Shown here piece after piece: positions 1 through 8,114 of a DNA stretch of 12,362 nt; positions within the stretch are counted from its first letter, which is position 1; the number at the start of each line of letters is the position of its first letter. The translations under genes were made by a program, and so were the position numbers. The stretch covers positions 1-12,362 of the forward strand of contig JAFMIT010000044.1 in assembly GCA_017853815.1 (NCBI GenBank), given 5' to 3'. The notes under the pieces were generated by a model. The model made no database searches and was not told the DNA's origin. It saw only the letters and a list, made by a program, of their open reading frames with translations. This DNA comes from Actinomycetota bacterium. Lineage in GTDB: Bacteria > Actinomycetota > Actinomycetes > S36-B12 > UBA5976.

Positions 1-1088
1 GTGAGCGCTTCGGTGTCTTCTTCATCTGAATATCCAAAGATGCCCACCACATCCATGCGGGCCTTGGTGATGAAATCACACAGTGTGTCGAGATCTTCGT
101 CGGTTTCGCCAGGGAAGCCAACAATGACATTGCTTCGAATGCCCGCCTGCGGCGACTTCGAACGAATTTGCTCAATCAGTCCCAAGAATTCTTCACTACC
201 GCCGAATCGGCGCATCTTTCGAAGGACAGCTGGAGAGGCGTGCTGAAATGATAAATCGAAATAGTGTGCGACATTGATAGTGTCGACCATCGCATCAATC
301 AGCGTGGGGCGGAGCTCAGCAGGTTGGAGATATGACACTCGAACCCGCTCAATGCCTTCAATGCTCGAAAGTGCCGGTAATAGTGACTCAAGCAGCCGCA
401 CGTCTCCGAGATCTTTGCCGTACGACGTGGAGTTCTCCGAAACCAAAAAGAGTTCTTTGACATTCTTCTCTGCAAGCCATGCAGCTTCAGCAATGATGTC
501 CGTAGGCCGGCGAGATACATACGCGCCGCGAAAACGAGGAATCGCACAGAAACTGCACCTTCGATCGCAGCCACTGGCGATTTTCAGCGGTGCGTACGGT
601 TTGGAATCGAGCCTGACCCGCAGAATCTGATTGGAGTCGGCTCGTGCCGCATCTCCACGCTCGGCCGGAGCGGTGGCAACCAAGCTTCGTCGGTCAATGG
701 GCGTATGGCTGTCGATGCGCGCACCGCCGACAATCGCGGCCAGAGTGTCGCCAATGTTGGCGTAAGCGTCGAAACCCAGTACCGCATCGGCCTCAGGTAG
801 ATCCGCGGCAAGTTCCTTGCCATAGCGCTCAGCCATGCATCCGACCGCGACCACCGCTTTGACTGTTCCCTGTGCCTTGAGATCATGCGCTGCAAGCAGA
901 GCGTCAATCGAATCCTTTTTCGCTGCATCGACAAAGCCGCACGTGTTGACCATCACGGCATCTGCGGTCTCGGGATCATCTGAGAGTTCCCAGCCAGCGG
1001 CTGCTAATCGAGCCGCAAGTTCATCGCTGTCAGTCTCATTGCGGGCACAGCCCATGGTGAGCAGGTGGACGCGTTGCGGGGAATTCAC
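1..1088 (-). CDS. rimO: Ribosomal protein S12 methylthiotransferase RimO (3' part beyond window)
   Basis: RimO is a radical-SAM enzyme with two [4Fe-4S] clusters that adds a methylthio group to the conserved aspartate of ribosomal protein S12. Reading the minus strand from the GTG at 1088 gives 362 codons that stay open to the window edge. The N-terminal UPF0004 domain shows its three cluster cysteines at C14 (MGCARNETD), C50 (NTCGF) and C84 (GCMAERYG). The radical-SAM triad is C174, C178 and C181 (GCDRRCSFC). RimO-type motifs follow: FQHASPAVLRKMRRFG, VGFPGETDED and GIFGYSDEE. These favour RimO over the tRNA enzyme MiaB. The C-terminal TRAM domain should lie to the left of the window. The GTG is the most upstream possible start, because an in-frame TAG lies four codons before it; no clear Shine-Dalgarno is visible. 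It begins 16 nt after the RodZ-like gene, so the two are probably co-transcribed. Confidence 0.95.
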   Translation of the reverse strand, partial: MNSPQRVHLLTMGCARNETDSDELAARLAAAGWELSDDPETADAVMVNTCGFVDAAKKDSIDALLAAHDLKAQGTVKAVVAVGCMAERYGKELAADLPEADAVLGFDAYANIGDTLAAIVGGARIDSHTPIDRRSLVATAPAERGDAARADSNQILRVRLDSKPYAPLKIASGCDRRCSFCAIPRFRGAYVSRRPTDIIAEAAWLAEKNVKELFLVSENSTSYGKDLGDVRLLESLLPALSSIEGIERVRVSYLQPAELRPTLIDAMVDTINVAHYFDLSFQHASPAVLRKMRRFGGSEEFLGLIEQIRSKSPQAGIRSNVIVGFPGETDEDLDTLCDFITKARMDVVGIFGYSDEEDTEAL

Positions 1089-1104
1089 GTGCGGAGACTA
1101 CGGC

Positions 1105-1974
1105 CTAGGCCTTACCCGTCAGATCTGGAATCGTGGTGTCATCAAAAGTCTGAGTCTTCTTGCCCGTTCCAATGCGACCGACGTATACGCGATTAGCGCG
1201 GAATTTAATGTTGTCGGCCTTCGAAACGGTGATCTTGAGCCCTGCAGTGTCGCGGAATTCGTAGTTCTCACCGTCTGCAACATCACCGCGGAAAAGTTCT
1301 TTGCCAGCTGCAGTCTCGACGAGCACCCACGAGTCTCCAGCGCAGCGAAGTTCAACCACGATGTCACCTGTGCCTACGACTGGAAGTGTGAGTGTCACGT
1401 CACTAGTTTGTGAACCGGTGGGCTTGTCTGTCGGTGTCGCTGAGTCCGTTGGCTCTTGCGTGGGATCGTCTGTCGGCTCGACGCTGATGCTTTCGGAAAT
1501 GGTCGGCTCATTCGATGGCTCGGCCGTCGACGTGAAGTAACTGACTGCAAACCTCGCTGCCATCAGCACGAGACCAAGCGCGAGCACACCAACAATCAAC
1601 GCGCGTAGATTTCCGGAACGTTGCGGAGGCAGAGCATCGCGCTTGCCGACTTCAAAAATATCCAGGTCTGAATCCGTGGGCGTTTCCGCCGCCTCGTCTC
1701 CGGCAAGTGCGTCGAGACGTCGAGAGCGGCGCGAAGGTCGATGCTCTTCCTCCACCGCTGGATGCAGGAGCATGACGAGTGACTCGTAATCCTCGCCGAC
1801 CACATTCGCCACTGCCTTGATGTGCGCCCGAACGAAGACTTCGGCGTCGTAGGTCACGTAGTCAGATTCGAGATTCTCGATAATGCCACCGCGAAGACGG
1901 GTCTTAGCCGAGACTTCTGCAATGGAAAGTCCTAGGCCAATACGCGCGCTGGACAGCCGAGCGCCTATTGACAT
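1105..1974 (-). CDS. RodZ-like membrane protein: HTH, one TM segment, DUF4115-like C-terminus
   Basis: This 289-residue protein has the RodZ layout. Residues 1-75 form an HTH_25/Cro-like helix-turn-helix domain (ARLSSARIGLGLSIAEVSAKT...). Residues 76-121 are a charged linker. A single hydrophobic segment spans about 123-147. Residues 150-190 are a Pro/Thr/Ser/Asp-rich stalk with repeated PTD-type motifs. Residues about 195-265 form a small beta-rich domain like DUF4115 of RodZ (DIVVELRCAGDSWVLVET...). Orientation should be HTH in the cytoplasm and stalk plus beta domain outside. In rod-shaped bacteria RodZ links MreB to the wall machinery; no mreB is visible here, so the partner is unknown. 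The ATG at 1974 has a good ribosome-binding site, AGGTGG, but this lies in one arm of a perfect inverted repeat (separate entry). Annotation pipelines often call such genes 'helix-turn-helix domain-containing protein'. Confidence 0.85.
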   Translation of the reverse strand: MSIGARLSSARIGLGLSIAEVSAKTRLRGGIIENLESDYVTYDAEVFVRAHIKAVANVVGEDYESLVMLLHPAVEEEHRPSRRSRRLDALAGDEAAETPTDSDLDIFEVGKRDALPPQRSGNLRALIVGVLALGLVLMAARFAVSYFTSTAEPSNEPTISESISVEPTDDPTQEPTDSATPTDKPTGSQTSDVTLTLPVVGTGDIVVELRCAGDSWVLVETAAGKELFRGDVADGENYEFRDTAGLKITVSKADNIKFRANRVYVGRIGTGKKTQTFDDTTIPDLTGKA

Positions 1975-1978
1975 AAAA

Positions 1979-2001
1979 CCACCTATTTCGGGACTAGGTG
2001 G
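1979..2001 (-). promoter_or_regulatory. Perfect 7-bp inverted repeat covering the RBS of the RodZ-like gene
   Basis: CCACCTA (1979-1985) and TAGGTGG (1995-2001) are exact reverse complements separated by 9 nt. Read on the minus strand, the 3' arm TAGGTGG contains the Shine-Dalgarno AGGTGG and is followed by TTTT and then the ATG at 1974. In RNA, the stem would hide the ribosome-binding site. In DNA, the same symmetry could be an operator for a dimeric regulator. What is seen is the symmetry and its position; the role is inference. Confidence 0.5.
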
Positions 2002-2004
2002 ACG

Positions 2005-2033
2005 AGTCTAGGCTCGCATCGCAAAAGTGGAAA
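2005..2033 (-). promoter_or_regulatory. Possible internal promoter for the RodZ-like gene
   Basis: On the minus strand TTTCCA (2028-2033) resembles a -35 box (4 of 6 to TTGACA). It lies 17 nt before TAGACT (2005-2010), which fits the actinobacterial TAnnnT -10 box. The predicted start of transcription would fall near 1997-1999, inside the 5' arm of the adjacent inverted repeat. This would allow the RodZ-like gene and rimO to be expressed apart from ftsK. It is a motif match only. Confidence 0.3.
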
Positions 2034-2044
2034 TCGAAAAGTTT

Positions 2045-4693
2045 TCACTCACCACGCAGGAGAGCGAGCGTGGCGGGCAAATCATCCGGCTTCAGAAGCA
2101 CTTCGCGGGCTTTGGCGCCCTCACTCGGGCCCACAATTCCTCGCGATTCCATCAAATCCATGAGGCGACCAGCTTTGGCGAACCCCACTCTCAGTTTGCG
2201 CTGCAGCATCGAGGTGGAGCCAAATTGGGTGGAAATGACGAGTTCAACCGCCTGCAACAGCAGGTCAAGGTCGTCGCCGATATCGCTATCCACCTCGCCC
2301 CGCTTGGCAGAGGCAGCGATCGTCACATCGTCGCGGTATTCAGGATCGGCTTGGTCCTTGCAATGCTGCACGACTTTGCGAATTTCGGCCTCGCTGACAA
2401 AAGCACCCTGCACTCGCATTGGCTTGGATGCGCCCATTGGCAAGAACAAACCATCGCCTTGGCCAATCAACTTGTCCGCGCCGGGTTGGTCGAGAATTAC
2501 TCGAGAGTCGGTCACGCTCGACGTGGCAAAGGCGAAGCGGCTTGGGACGTTCGCCTTGATCAAGCCAGTAACAACATCGACCGAAGGTCGCTGCGTCGCG
2601 AGCACCAAGTGAATGCCAGCCGCTCTCGCCAACTGCGTAATACGCACGATGCTGTCTTCGACGTCTCGAGGAGCCACCATCATGAGATCGGCAAGCTCAT
2701 CAACAATCACCAACAGATATGGGTACGGCTTGAGAATGCGCTTGCTGTCAGGCGGAAGCTTTACTTTGCCAGCCTTGACCGCTTTGTTGAAATCGTCAAT
2801 GTGGCGGAAACCAAAAGCAGCGAGATCGTCGTAGCGATTGTCCATCTCTTTGACGACCCATTGAAGTGCTTCGGCAGCCTTTTTGGGGTTGGTGATGATC
2901 GGTGTGATCAGATGGGGAACGCCTTCGTAAGCAGCGAGTTCAACTCGTTTAGGGTCAACCAACACCATGCGGACTTCATCGGGGGTTGAGCGCATCAGAA
3001 TCGATGTGATGAGCGAGTTGATGCACGACGACTTACCTGCTCCGGTGGCACCAGCCACCAAGAGGTGGGGCATCTTGGCCAAGTTCGCAACAACAAATCC
3101 GCCCTCAACGTCTTTGCCGATACCCGCGGTCAGAGGATGGTGTTCGCTCGTCGCGACATGGCTGCGCATGACATCGCCCAGGCTCACGAGCTCGCGATCG
3201 GTGTTTGGAATTTCGACGCCAACAGCGGACTTACCTGGAATTGGAGACAGAATGCGAACATCAGAAGACGCAACCGCATACGAAATGTTTTTGGCGAGCT
3301 GAGTAATGCGTTCAACTTTGACGCCAGGGCCGAGTTCTACCTCGTAGCGAGTCACCGTCGGCCCACGCTGGAACCCAACAACCGACGCATCTACGCCAAA
3401 CTCTTCAAACACGCCCATCAACGCAGAGCGAACGGCTTCGTTTGCCTTGGAGTTCACCTTTGGCGTTGCCCCCGGAGCCAACAAAGTTGGTTCAGGAAGT
3501 TTGTACGGCAGCTCGAGTGGGAGCTGGTCGACAGGCCCGACAACAGGTGTCGTCGCCGCTGCCGCGGCAGCTGGCTTTCGGACCAACTCGAGAAGAGCCG
3601 AGTCAACATTGAGGTCAGGCGTCGTATCACGCACTGGATTGATGACAGGAATGGCCTGAGTGCGATCCACCGCGCTGGTCTGGCGGGTGCGTTCACTGAG
3701 CTCGAGCGGCGGAGGCGTCACGATTTCATCGATGATGTCAGCATCCGTCGGTACAGGCGTCGGATCGTTTTGTTCCAGCAGCTTGAGTTCGTTTGCAACC
3801 GTTGAATGCCCCTCAACTTTGAGGACCTGCTCAAACGGAGTATCGGCTTCGTATTCATCAAGGTCAGGACTGCTACTCACATCGACGGCGCGGTGTCGAC
3901 GATCCCGCCGGCGACGGTCGCGCGGTTCGCGAGGTTCACGTCCCGTCAGTCCCAGCCTTTGTGGAACGCGGCGCAGCGGAGTCTTTGTCACAATCAACAA
4001 ACCGAAGAGCAAGGTGATGGCGTAGAGGACTACCGCCAACCACGCCGAACCTGCAGCCACTACGGGCTGAGTCAGTAGCCATCCAAAAAATCCGCCGGCA
4101 TTGTTCATCTTCGCCGCACCGTCACCAGGACCTGGCAGACCCATTTCGAGATGCCAGAGCGCGACTACCGACAGCAAAACCAAGCTTCCACCGATCGAAA
4201 CGCGACCAGTGTTTGCCGAGTCTTCAGGGTGCCGAAGTACTCGAATGGCGAGAAGGAAAATCAGGACAGGCATGGCTGCATGCGGCGCGCCAAAGACTGA
4301 CTTGAGGGCTTCTGCAATCGCGTGCGCAAGCCACCCGTCGACATGCCACCAGATGCCAGCCGCAGAGATTGCTGAAAGTGCGACGAGCGCGAGACCTAAG
4401 CCGTCGCGGCGATGCTCAGGATCGAGACCTTTGGCGCTTTCGCCAAAACTGCGAACCACTCCCCCAAGACCGTGGCCGATTCCGACCCAGATTTTCGAGA
4501 CCAGCCCGAAGATGGCGCTAAGGAACCGGCGACGAGGCGCGGGAGTGCGCGAGCTCGCTGAACTAGAGGTCGTGCGAGACCGAGCTCGTTCTGAGGGGCG
4601 TGCGGCGGACGACTTTGAGCGCGCAGAAGGGCGAGCGCTCGAACGGGACGACTGAGTTCGGGCACGCGTAGGGGAAGAATTACGACTTGCCAT
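2045..4693 (-). CDS. ftsK: DNA translocase FtsK/SpoIIIE
   Basis: FtsK is the septum-anchored ATP-driven DNA pump that clears and sorts chromosome ends at division. The 882-residue protein has the full layout. Residues 1-56 are a Ser/Arg-rich tail. About four hydrophobic segments lie near 97-117, 137-151, 165-183 and 211-235. A charged, low-complexity linker spans 240-395 and includes an Arg-rich run near 252-268. The alpha/beta motor follows, with Walker A GATGAGKSS at 548-556, Walker B VIVDE at 662-666, and typical flanking motifs (VLVDPKRVEL, LARAAGIHLVLATQRPS). The winged-helix gamma domain that reads DNA polarity is at about 808-875 (STQFGSTSMLQRKLRVGFAKAGRLMD). Length is usual for actinobacterial FtsK. 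No Shine-Dalgarno is visible before the ATG, and a 93-nt gap separates it from rnj. A leaderless transcript is therefore possible. Confidence 0.97.
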   Translation of the reverse strand: MASRNSSPTRARTQSSRSSARPSARSKSSAARPSERARSRTTSSSASSRTPAPRRRFLSAIFGLVSKIWVGIGHGLGGVVRSFGESAKGLDPEHRRDGLGLALVALSAISAAGIWWHVDGWLAHAIAEALKSVFGAPHAAMPVLIFLLAIRVLRHPEDSANTGRVSIGGSLVLLSVVALWHLEMGLPGPGDGAAKMNNAGGFFGWLLTQPVVAAGSAWLAVVLYAITLLFGLLIVTKTPLRRVPQRLGLTGREPREPRDRRRRDRRHRAVDVSSSPDLDEYEADTPFEQVLKVEGHSTVANELKLLEQNDPTPVPTDADIIDEIVTPPPLELSERTRQTSAVDRTQAIPVINPVRDTTPDLNVDSALLELVRKPAAAAAATTPVVGPVDQLPLELPYKLPEPTLLAPGATPKVNSKANEAVRSALMGVFEEFGVDASVVGFQRGPTVTRYEVELGPGVKVERITQLAKNISYAVASSDVRILSPIPGKSAVGVEIPNTDRELVSLGDVMRSHVATSEHHPLTAGIGKDVEGGFVVANLAKMPHLLVAGATGAGKSSCINSLITSILMRSTPDEVRMVLVDPKRVELAAYEGVPHLITPIITNPKKAAEALQWVVKEMDNRYDDLAAFGFRHIDDFNKAVKAGKVKLPPDSKRILKPYPYLLVIVDELADLMMVAPRDVEDSIVRITQLARAAGIHLVLATQRPSVDVVTGLIKANVPSRFAFATSSVTDSRVILDQPGADKLIGQGDGLFLPMGASKPMRVQGAFVSEAEIRKVVQHCKDQADPEYRDDVTIAASAKRGEVDSDIGDDLDLLLQAVELVISTQFGSTSMLQRKLRVGFAKAGRLMDLMESRGIVGPSEGAKAREVLLKPDDLPATLALLRGE

Positions 4694-4695
4694 GA

Positions 4696-4712
4696 GCGCA
4701 GGGTAATTGCGC
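4696..4712 (-). promoter_or_regulatory. Possible leaderless promoter and small hairpin before ftsK
   Basis: On the minus strand TACCCT, a TAnnnT match for an actinobacterial -10 box, is followed by exactly 6 nt (GCGCTC) and then the ATG of ftsK. That spacing would put the transcript start on the A of the ATG. No convincing -35 box is present. The same stretch can form a 5-bp stem, GCGCA (4708-4712) with TGCGC (4696-4700), around a 7-nt loop. No Shine-Dalgarno is present, which fits leaderless translation. This is inference from motif and spacing. Confidence 0.3.
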
Positions 4713-4786
4713 AGACTGACCTAAACGGGGCGTTGAGGGGGCGTGTCGCCGCTTCGTTGCCCACCTCTGAGCGCGCTGTGAGTCGA

Positions 4787-6472
4787 TTACGCCTCAACCA
4801 CGACGGGCACGATCATTGGCTTACGGCGATGAGCGTCAGCCACCCACTTGCCCACAATCCGTCGGACCAGTTGCTGCAATTGGTGAATATCGGACACACC
4901 GTCGCGCAGTGCGAGTTCTAAACCTTGGCTGACGAGCGGAAGCAGCGGATCAAATATTGAGTCGTCTTCAGCGAAGCCGCGAGCATGAATTTCGGGCCCA
5001 GCGACAACTTTGGATTCAACAATGTCGACTGCCACGACACAGGAGATGAAGCCTTCCTCACCCAAGATGCGACGATCTTTGAGAGACGCCTCGGAGATGT
5101 CTCCGACAGAAGCTCCGTCGACGTAGACATAACCGCAAGGAACCGCGCCGACGACTCGCGCAACGCCATCCCGGACATCGACGACGTGACCGTCTTCGGT
5201 GATAAGCACTCGCTCGGCACTAATCCCTGTCGACACAGCCAGCCGTGCGTTCGCAACCAGATGACGTGCTTCACCATGCACTGGCATCACGTTCTTTGGC
5301 TTGACGATGTTGTAGGCATACAGCAACTCGCCCGCAGCGGCGTGGCCAGACACATGCACTAGCGCGTTGCCCTTGTGCACTACGGACGCACCGAGACGCA
5401 TCAGGCCGTTGATCACTCGGTTTACAGAGTTCTCGTTGCCCGGAATCAAGGATGATGCCAACACCACTGTGTCTTCAGAATTGATCGAAATCTTGTGGTC
5501 GCGATTCGCCATCCGCGAGAGAGCTGCCATTGGTTCACCTTGAGAACCGGTACTCACAAGCACTACTCGGCTGGACGGAAGTTGCTCGATGTCATCGTTG
5601 GAGACGAGCACACCGTTTGGAATTGTTAAATATCCAAGTTCTTTCGCGGTGTTCATGTTGCGGACCATAGAGCGCCCAATGAACGCCACTTGTCGGCCGT
5701 GAGCAACCGCTAGGTCAATGACTTGTTGAATGCGATGGACGTGAGATGCAAACGATGCCACCACGATGCGTCCTGGAGCCCGCGAAAACACTCGATCCAA
5801 GACCGGGATGATGTCGCGTTCGCTGGGGACAAAACCTGGAACTTCAGCGTTGGTTGAATCAACCATGAAGAGATCGACCCCTTCGTCACCGAGGCGACCA
5901 AACGTGTTGAGGTCAGTGATTCGCCTGTCGAGTGGCAGCTGATCCATTTTGAAATCGCCCGTATGCAAAACCGTGCCACCAGCCGTCTTGATAGCAACCG
6001 CCATCGCGTCTGGAATCGAGTGGTTGACTGCCACGAACTCCAACGTGAAGTTTCCGATGGTGAGAGTCTGACCTTCTTTGACAACGTTCAACGTGGCATT
6101 CATTCGATGTTCTTGGAGTTTCGACTGAACAAAGGCCAACGTGAGTTTGGTGCCGAACAGAGGAATGTCTTGGCGATTGCGCAAAAGATACGGAACACCG
6201 CCGATGTGATCTTCGTGGCCGTGCGTCAGGACAACACCGACGATTTTGTCCCATCGATCTTCAAGATAATTAAAGTCAGGAAGAATTAAGTCGACGCCAG
6301 GTTGAGACTCTTCAGGGAAAAGCACTCCACAGTCGACGATAAGAATCTCGCCATCAATTTCGAAAGTGGCCATGTTGCGGCCGATTTCGCCGAGGCCGCC
6401 AAGCGCAACAATTCGAAGAGTGCCTGGCTCCAGCGCTGGTGGCGTGACGAGATCTGTGTGCACCTGCGTCAC
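4787..6472 (-). CDS. rnj: Ribonuclease J
   Basis: RNase J is a metallo-beta-lactamase/beta-CASP nuclease with endonuclease and 5'-3' exonuclease activity, used in mRNA decay and rRNA maturation. The 561-residue protein has the N-terminal LGGLGEIGRNM motif at 25-34. The zinc-binding THGHEDHIGG has H84, H86, D88 and H89. H151 (NHSIPD) and D173 (HTGDFK) follow. The beta-CASP part has STGSQGEP at about 308-315 and HVSGHAAAGE with H373 and H377. H399 lies in PVHGE. The C-terminal domain (about 450-561) is present. The GTG start at 6472 overlaps the dapA stop as GTGA, so translation is probably coupled. In actinobacteria the order thyX-dapA-rnj is usual, which supports orthology. Confidence 0.97.
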   Translation of the reverse strand: MTQVHTDLVTPPALEPGTLRIVALGGLGEIGRNMATFEIDGEILIVDCGVLFPEESQPGVDLILPDFNYLEDRWDKIVGVVLTHGHEDHIGGVPYLLRNRQDIPLFGTKLTLAFVQSKLQEHRMNATLNVVKEGQTLTIGNFTLEFVAVNHSIPDAMAVAIKTAGGTVLHTGDFKMDQLPLDRRITDLNTFGRLGDEGVDLFMVDSTNAEVPGFVPSERDIIPVLDRVFSRAPGRIVVASFASHVHRIQQVIDLAVAHGRQVAFIGRSMVRNMNTAKELGYLTIPNGVLVSNDDIEQLPSSRVVLVSTGSQGEPMAALSRMANRDHKISINSEDTVVLASSLIPGNENSVNRVINGLMRLGASVVHKGNALVHVSGHAAAGELLYAYNIVKPKNVMPVHGEARHLVANARLAVSTGISAERVLITEDGHVVDVRDGVARVVGAVPCGYVYVDGASVGDISEASLKDRRILGEEGFISCVVAVDIVESKVVAGPEIHARGFAEDDSIFDPLLPLVSQGLELALRDGVSDIHQLQQLVRRIVGKWVADAHRRKPMIVPVVVEA

Positions 6473-7374
6473 AGGTCGAAGCCGCCCGCCCGCAAATCGA
6501 TTCGAAGCTGTTCACGTTGAGCTTCATCAGCAACGACTAGTGGCAGGCGCATCGCTCCACCGCCTGGCCGTCCCAACAAGTCAAGTGCGGCTTTGGTCAT
6601 GATGGCCCCACCAACGCGATTCATGATGCCCGTGGTGACAGGCACCATGTCGAGGTTGATTTTGGTGGCGGTTGCAACGTCGCCGGCACGAAATGCCGCG
6701 GCCATTGCTTGAAAGCGGTCCGCGACGATGTGCCCGGTGACACTGACAAAACCGACGGCGCCCACAGCGAGCAGTGCCAGATTGAGGCCGTCATCACCCG
6801 AGTAATACGGCAGGCCGGAAGCATGCATGACTTGAGTAGCTGCGAACGGATCGCCTTTGGCGTCTTTGTTGGCGACAATCCGAGGATGCTCGGCCAGCTT
6901 GATGAGCGACTCCGTGGTGATTTGGATTCCAGCACGACCAGGAATGTCGTACACCATGACACCGAGATCAGTTGCATCTGCAATTGCATGGAAGTGCGCA
7001 ATCACACCGCTCTGTGGAGGCTTGTTGTAGTAGGGGCAAACTGCGAGCAGACCGTTGGCACCAGCTTTTTGGGCATCCTTCGCGTGCTGAACAGAATCCG
7101 CAGTGTCGTTGTTGCCAATTCCCGCCACGACATGGATGTTGTCACCGACCGCTTCTCGTACGACTCGGACCAGCTGAGCTTTTTCTTCGGGCATCGTGGT
7201 TGGCGCCTCGCCAGTTGTGCCATTGATGATGAGGCCATCATTGCCCAGCTTCACCAAGTCGACGGCGAGGGCCGCGGCAGCGTCGTAGTCAACCTCAAGG
7301 TTGGCTTTGAACGGCGTGACCATTGCGGTCAGCATTGTTCCGAATGGCTGTTGCGCAGTTCCTGCTGGTGCCAT
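6469..7374 (-). CDS. dapA: 4-hydroxy-tetrahydrodipicolinate synthase
   Basis: DapA condenses pyruvate with aspartate semialdehyde in the first committed step of the diaminopimelate/lysine pathway, in the cytoplasm. The 301-residue protein is a full-length TIM-barrel aldolase. It has the NGTTGE motif at 51-56 (pyruvate carboxylate binding and proton relay), YDIPGR at 142-147 with the catalytic Tyr142, and the Schiff-base lysine K170 in IVANKDAKGD. The final arm of the family (KAALDLLGRPGG... RLPLV) is intact. The ATG at 7374 has a good Shine-Dalgarno, GAGGA, six nt upstream, which supports this start. The gene starts 17 nt after the thyX stop and ends in a 4-nt overlap with rnj, so thyX-dapA-rnj look like one operon. 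Confidence 0.97.
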   Translation of the reverse strand: MAPAGTAQQPFGTMLTAMVTPFKANLEVDYDAAAALAVDLVKLGNDGLIINGTTGEAPTTMPEEKAQLVRVVREAVGDNIHVVAGIGNNDTADSVQHAKDAQKAGANGLLAVCPYYNKPPQSGVIAHFHAIADATDLGVMVYDIPGRAGIQITTESLIKLAEHPRIVANKDAKGDPFAATQVMHASGLPYYSGDDGLNLALLAVGAVGFVSVTGHIVADRFQAMAAAFRAGDVATATKINLDMVPVTTGIMNRVGGAIMTKAALDLLGRPGGGAMRLPLVVADEAQREQLRIDLRAGGFDL

Positions 7375-7391
7375 GACAAATCCTCGATTAA

Positions 7392-8114
7392 TTACGGGGC
7401 TACTCGACCGTTAGCCACAAACGCGGCGTGCGTTAGCGGCATCAGTTTTGCCCACTCGGCTTCGTACTTTTCGGCCACCATTTCGATTTCGCGCTGTGGG
7501 AACGAAGGGAAATGGCTGTCGTCACTCTTGGTACGTAGAGACAGGAAGTTCATCATTGCGCGCGCGTTCATTGTTACGTAGGCGCTGGAGTAAATCGTGA
7601 CAGGCAAGACAATGCGAGCAACTTCGCGTGCGATCCCTGCATCCAACATTGTCTGATAAGCCGCATAGGCAGTCTCACAGGCGTGCTTGGTTTGTTCCGT
7701 CACCACGGCGAACTGTTCCGGCGTGCCGTCAACGAATTCGTAAGCTCCGGCCTTTCCGATCTGGATCAGCTTGCGTTCGGGGCCAGGTGTGTAAAAAACC
7801 GGTTCGAGAACTTTGTAGCGACCGCTTTCTTCGTTGTACGAAGCGATTCGATGACGGAAATGCTCTCGCCACATGAAGATTGGCGCCTGGACGAAAAAGG
7901 TCATGGTGGAGTGCTCAAACGGCGAACCGTGACGATCTCGCATCAAGTAGTTGATGAGTCCACGAGAGCGCTCTGGGTCCGTGGCGACGTCATCGAGTGA
8001 TTGCTCGCCTTTGGTCGAGACCCGGGCTGCCCAGATGACATCTGCATCGGAGGCGGCTGCCTTGATAAGTTCGACGGAAACGTCGCTTCGGAATCGAATT
8101 GGCTCGGCAGTCAC
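7392..8114 (-). CDS. thyX: Flavin-dependent thymidylate synthase
   Basis: ThyX makes dTMP from dUMP using FAD, NADPH and methylenetetrahydrofolate, the flavin route instead of ThyA. From the GTG at 8114 the protein has 240 residues. The ThyX signature RHRxxSxNxxSxRY is complete at 87-100 (RHRIASYNEESGRY), preceded by GSPFEHSTMTFF. The C-terminal substrate-binding segment is present at about 168-195 (RIVLPVTIYSS... MMNFLSLRTKSDDSH). The GTG start is chosen because GGAGG lies 5 nt before it. An in-frame ATG at 8126, four codons upstream, has no Shine-Dalgarno but would suit a leaderless message. The open frame reaches an ATG at 8219, but those extra residues are Cys/Arg/Trp-rich and unlike the family. 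It heads the operon running to dapA and rnj and diverges from the regulator gene at 8332. Confidence 0.95.
   Translation of the reverse strand: MTAEPIRFRSDVSVELIKAAASDADVIWAARVSTKGEQSLDDVATDPERSRGLINYLMRDRHGSPFEHSTMTFFVQAPIFMWREHFRHRIASYNEESGRYKVLEPVFYTPGPERKLIQIGKAGAYEFVDGTPEQFAVVTEQTKHACETAYAAYQTMLDAGIAREVARIVLPVTIYSSAYVTMNARAMMNFLSLRTKSDDSHFPSFPQREIEMVAEKYEAEWAKLMPLTHAAFVANGRVAP

Noticed and set aside
1102..1111. 10-bp palindrome GGCCTAGGCC over the stop codon of the RodZ-like gene
   Set aside because: It has no loop or T-tract and no clear position relative to a promoter; a chance palindrome is the simpler reading.
2027..2989. Long plus-strand open frame (320 codons), and another at 3065-3805
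   Set aside because: Both lie antisense to the well-supported ftsK motor and linker, have no family features and are rich in His/Arg/Asn as expected of a shadow frame.
6709..7581. Plus-strand open frame of 290 codons
   Set aside because: It is antisense to dapA and runs into thyX; both of those have complete catalytic motifs.
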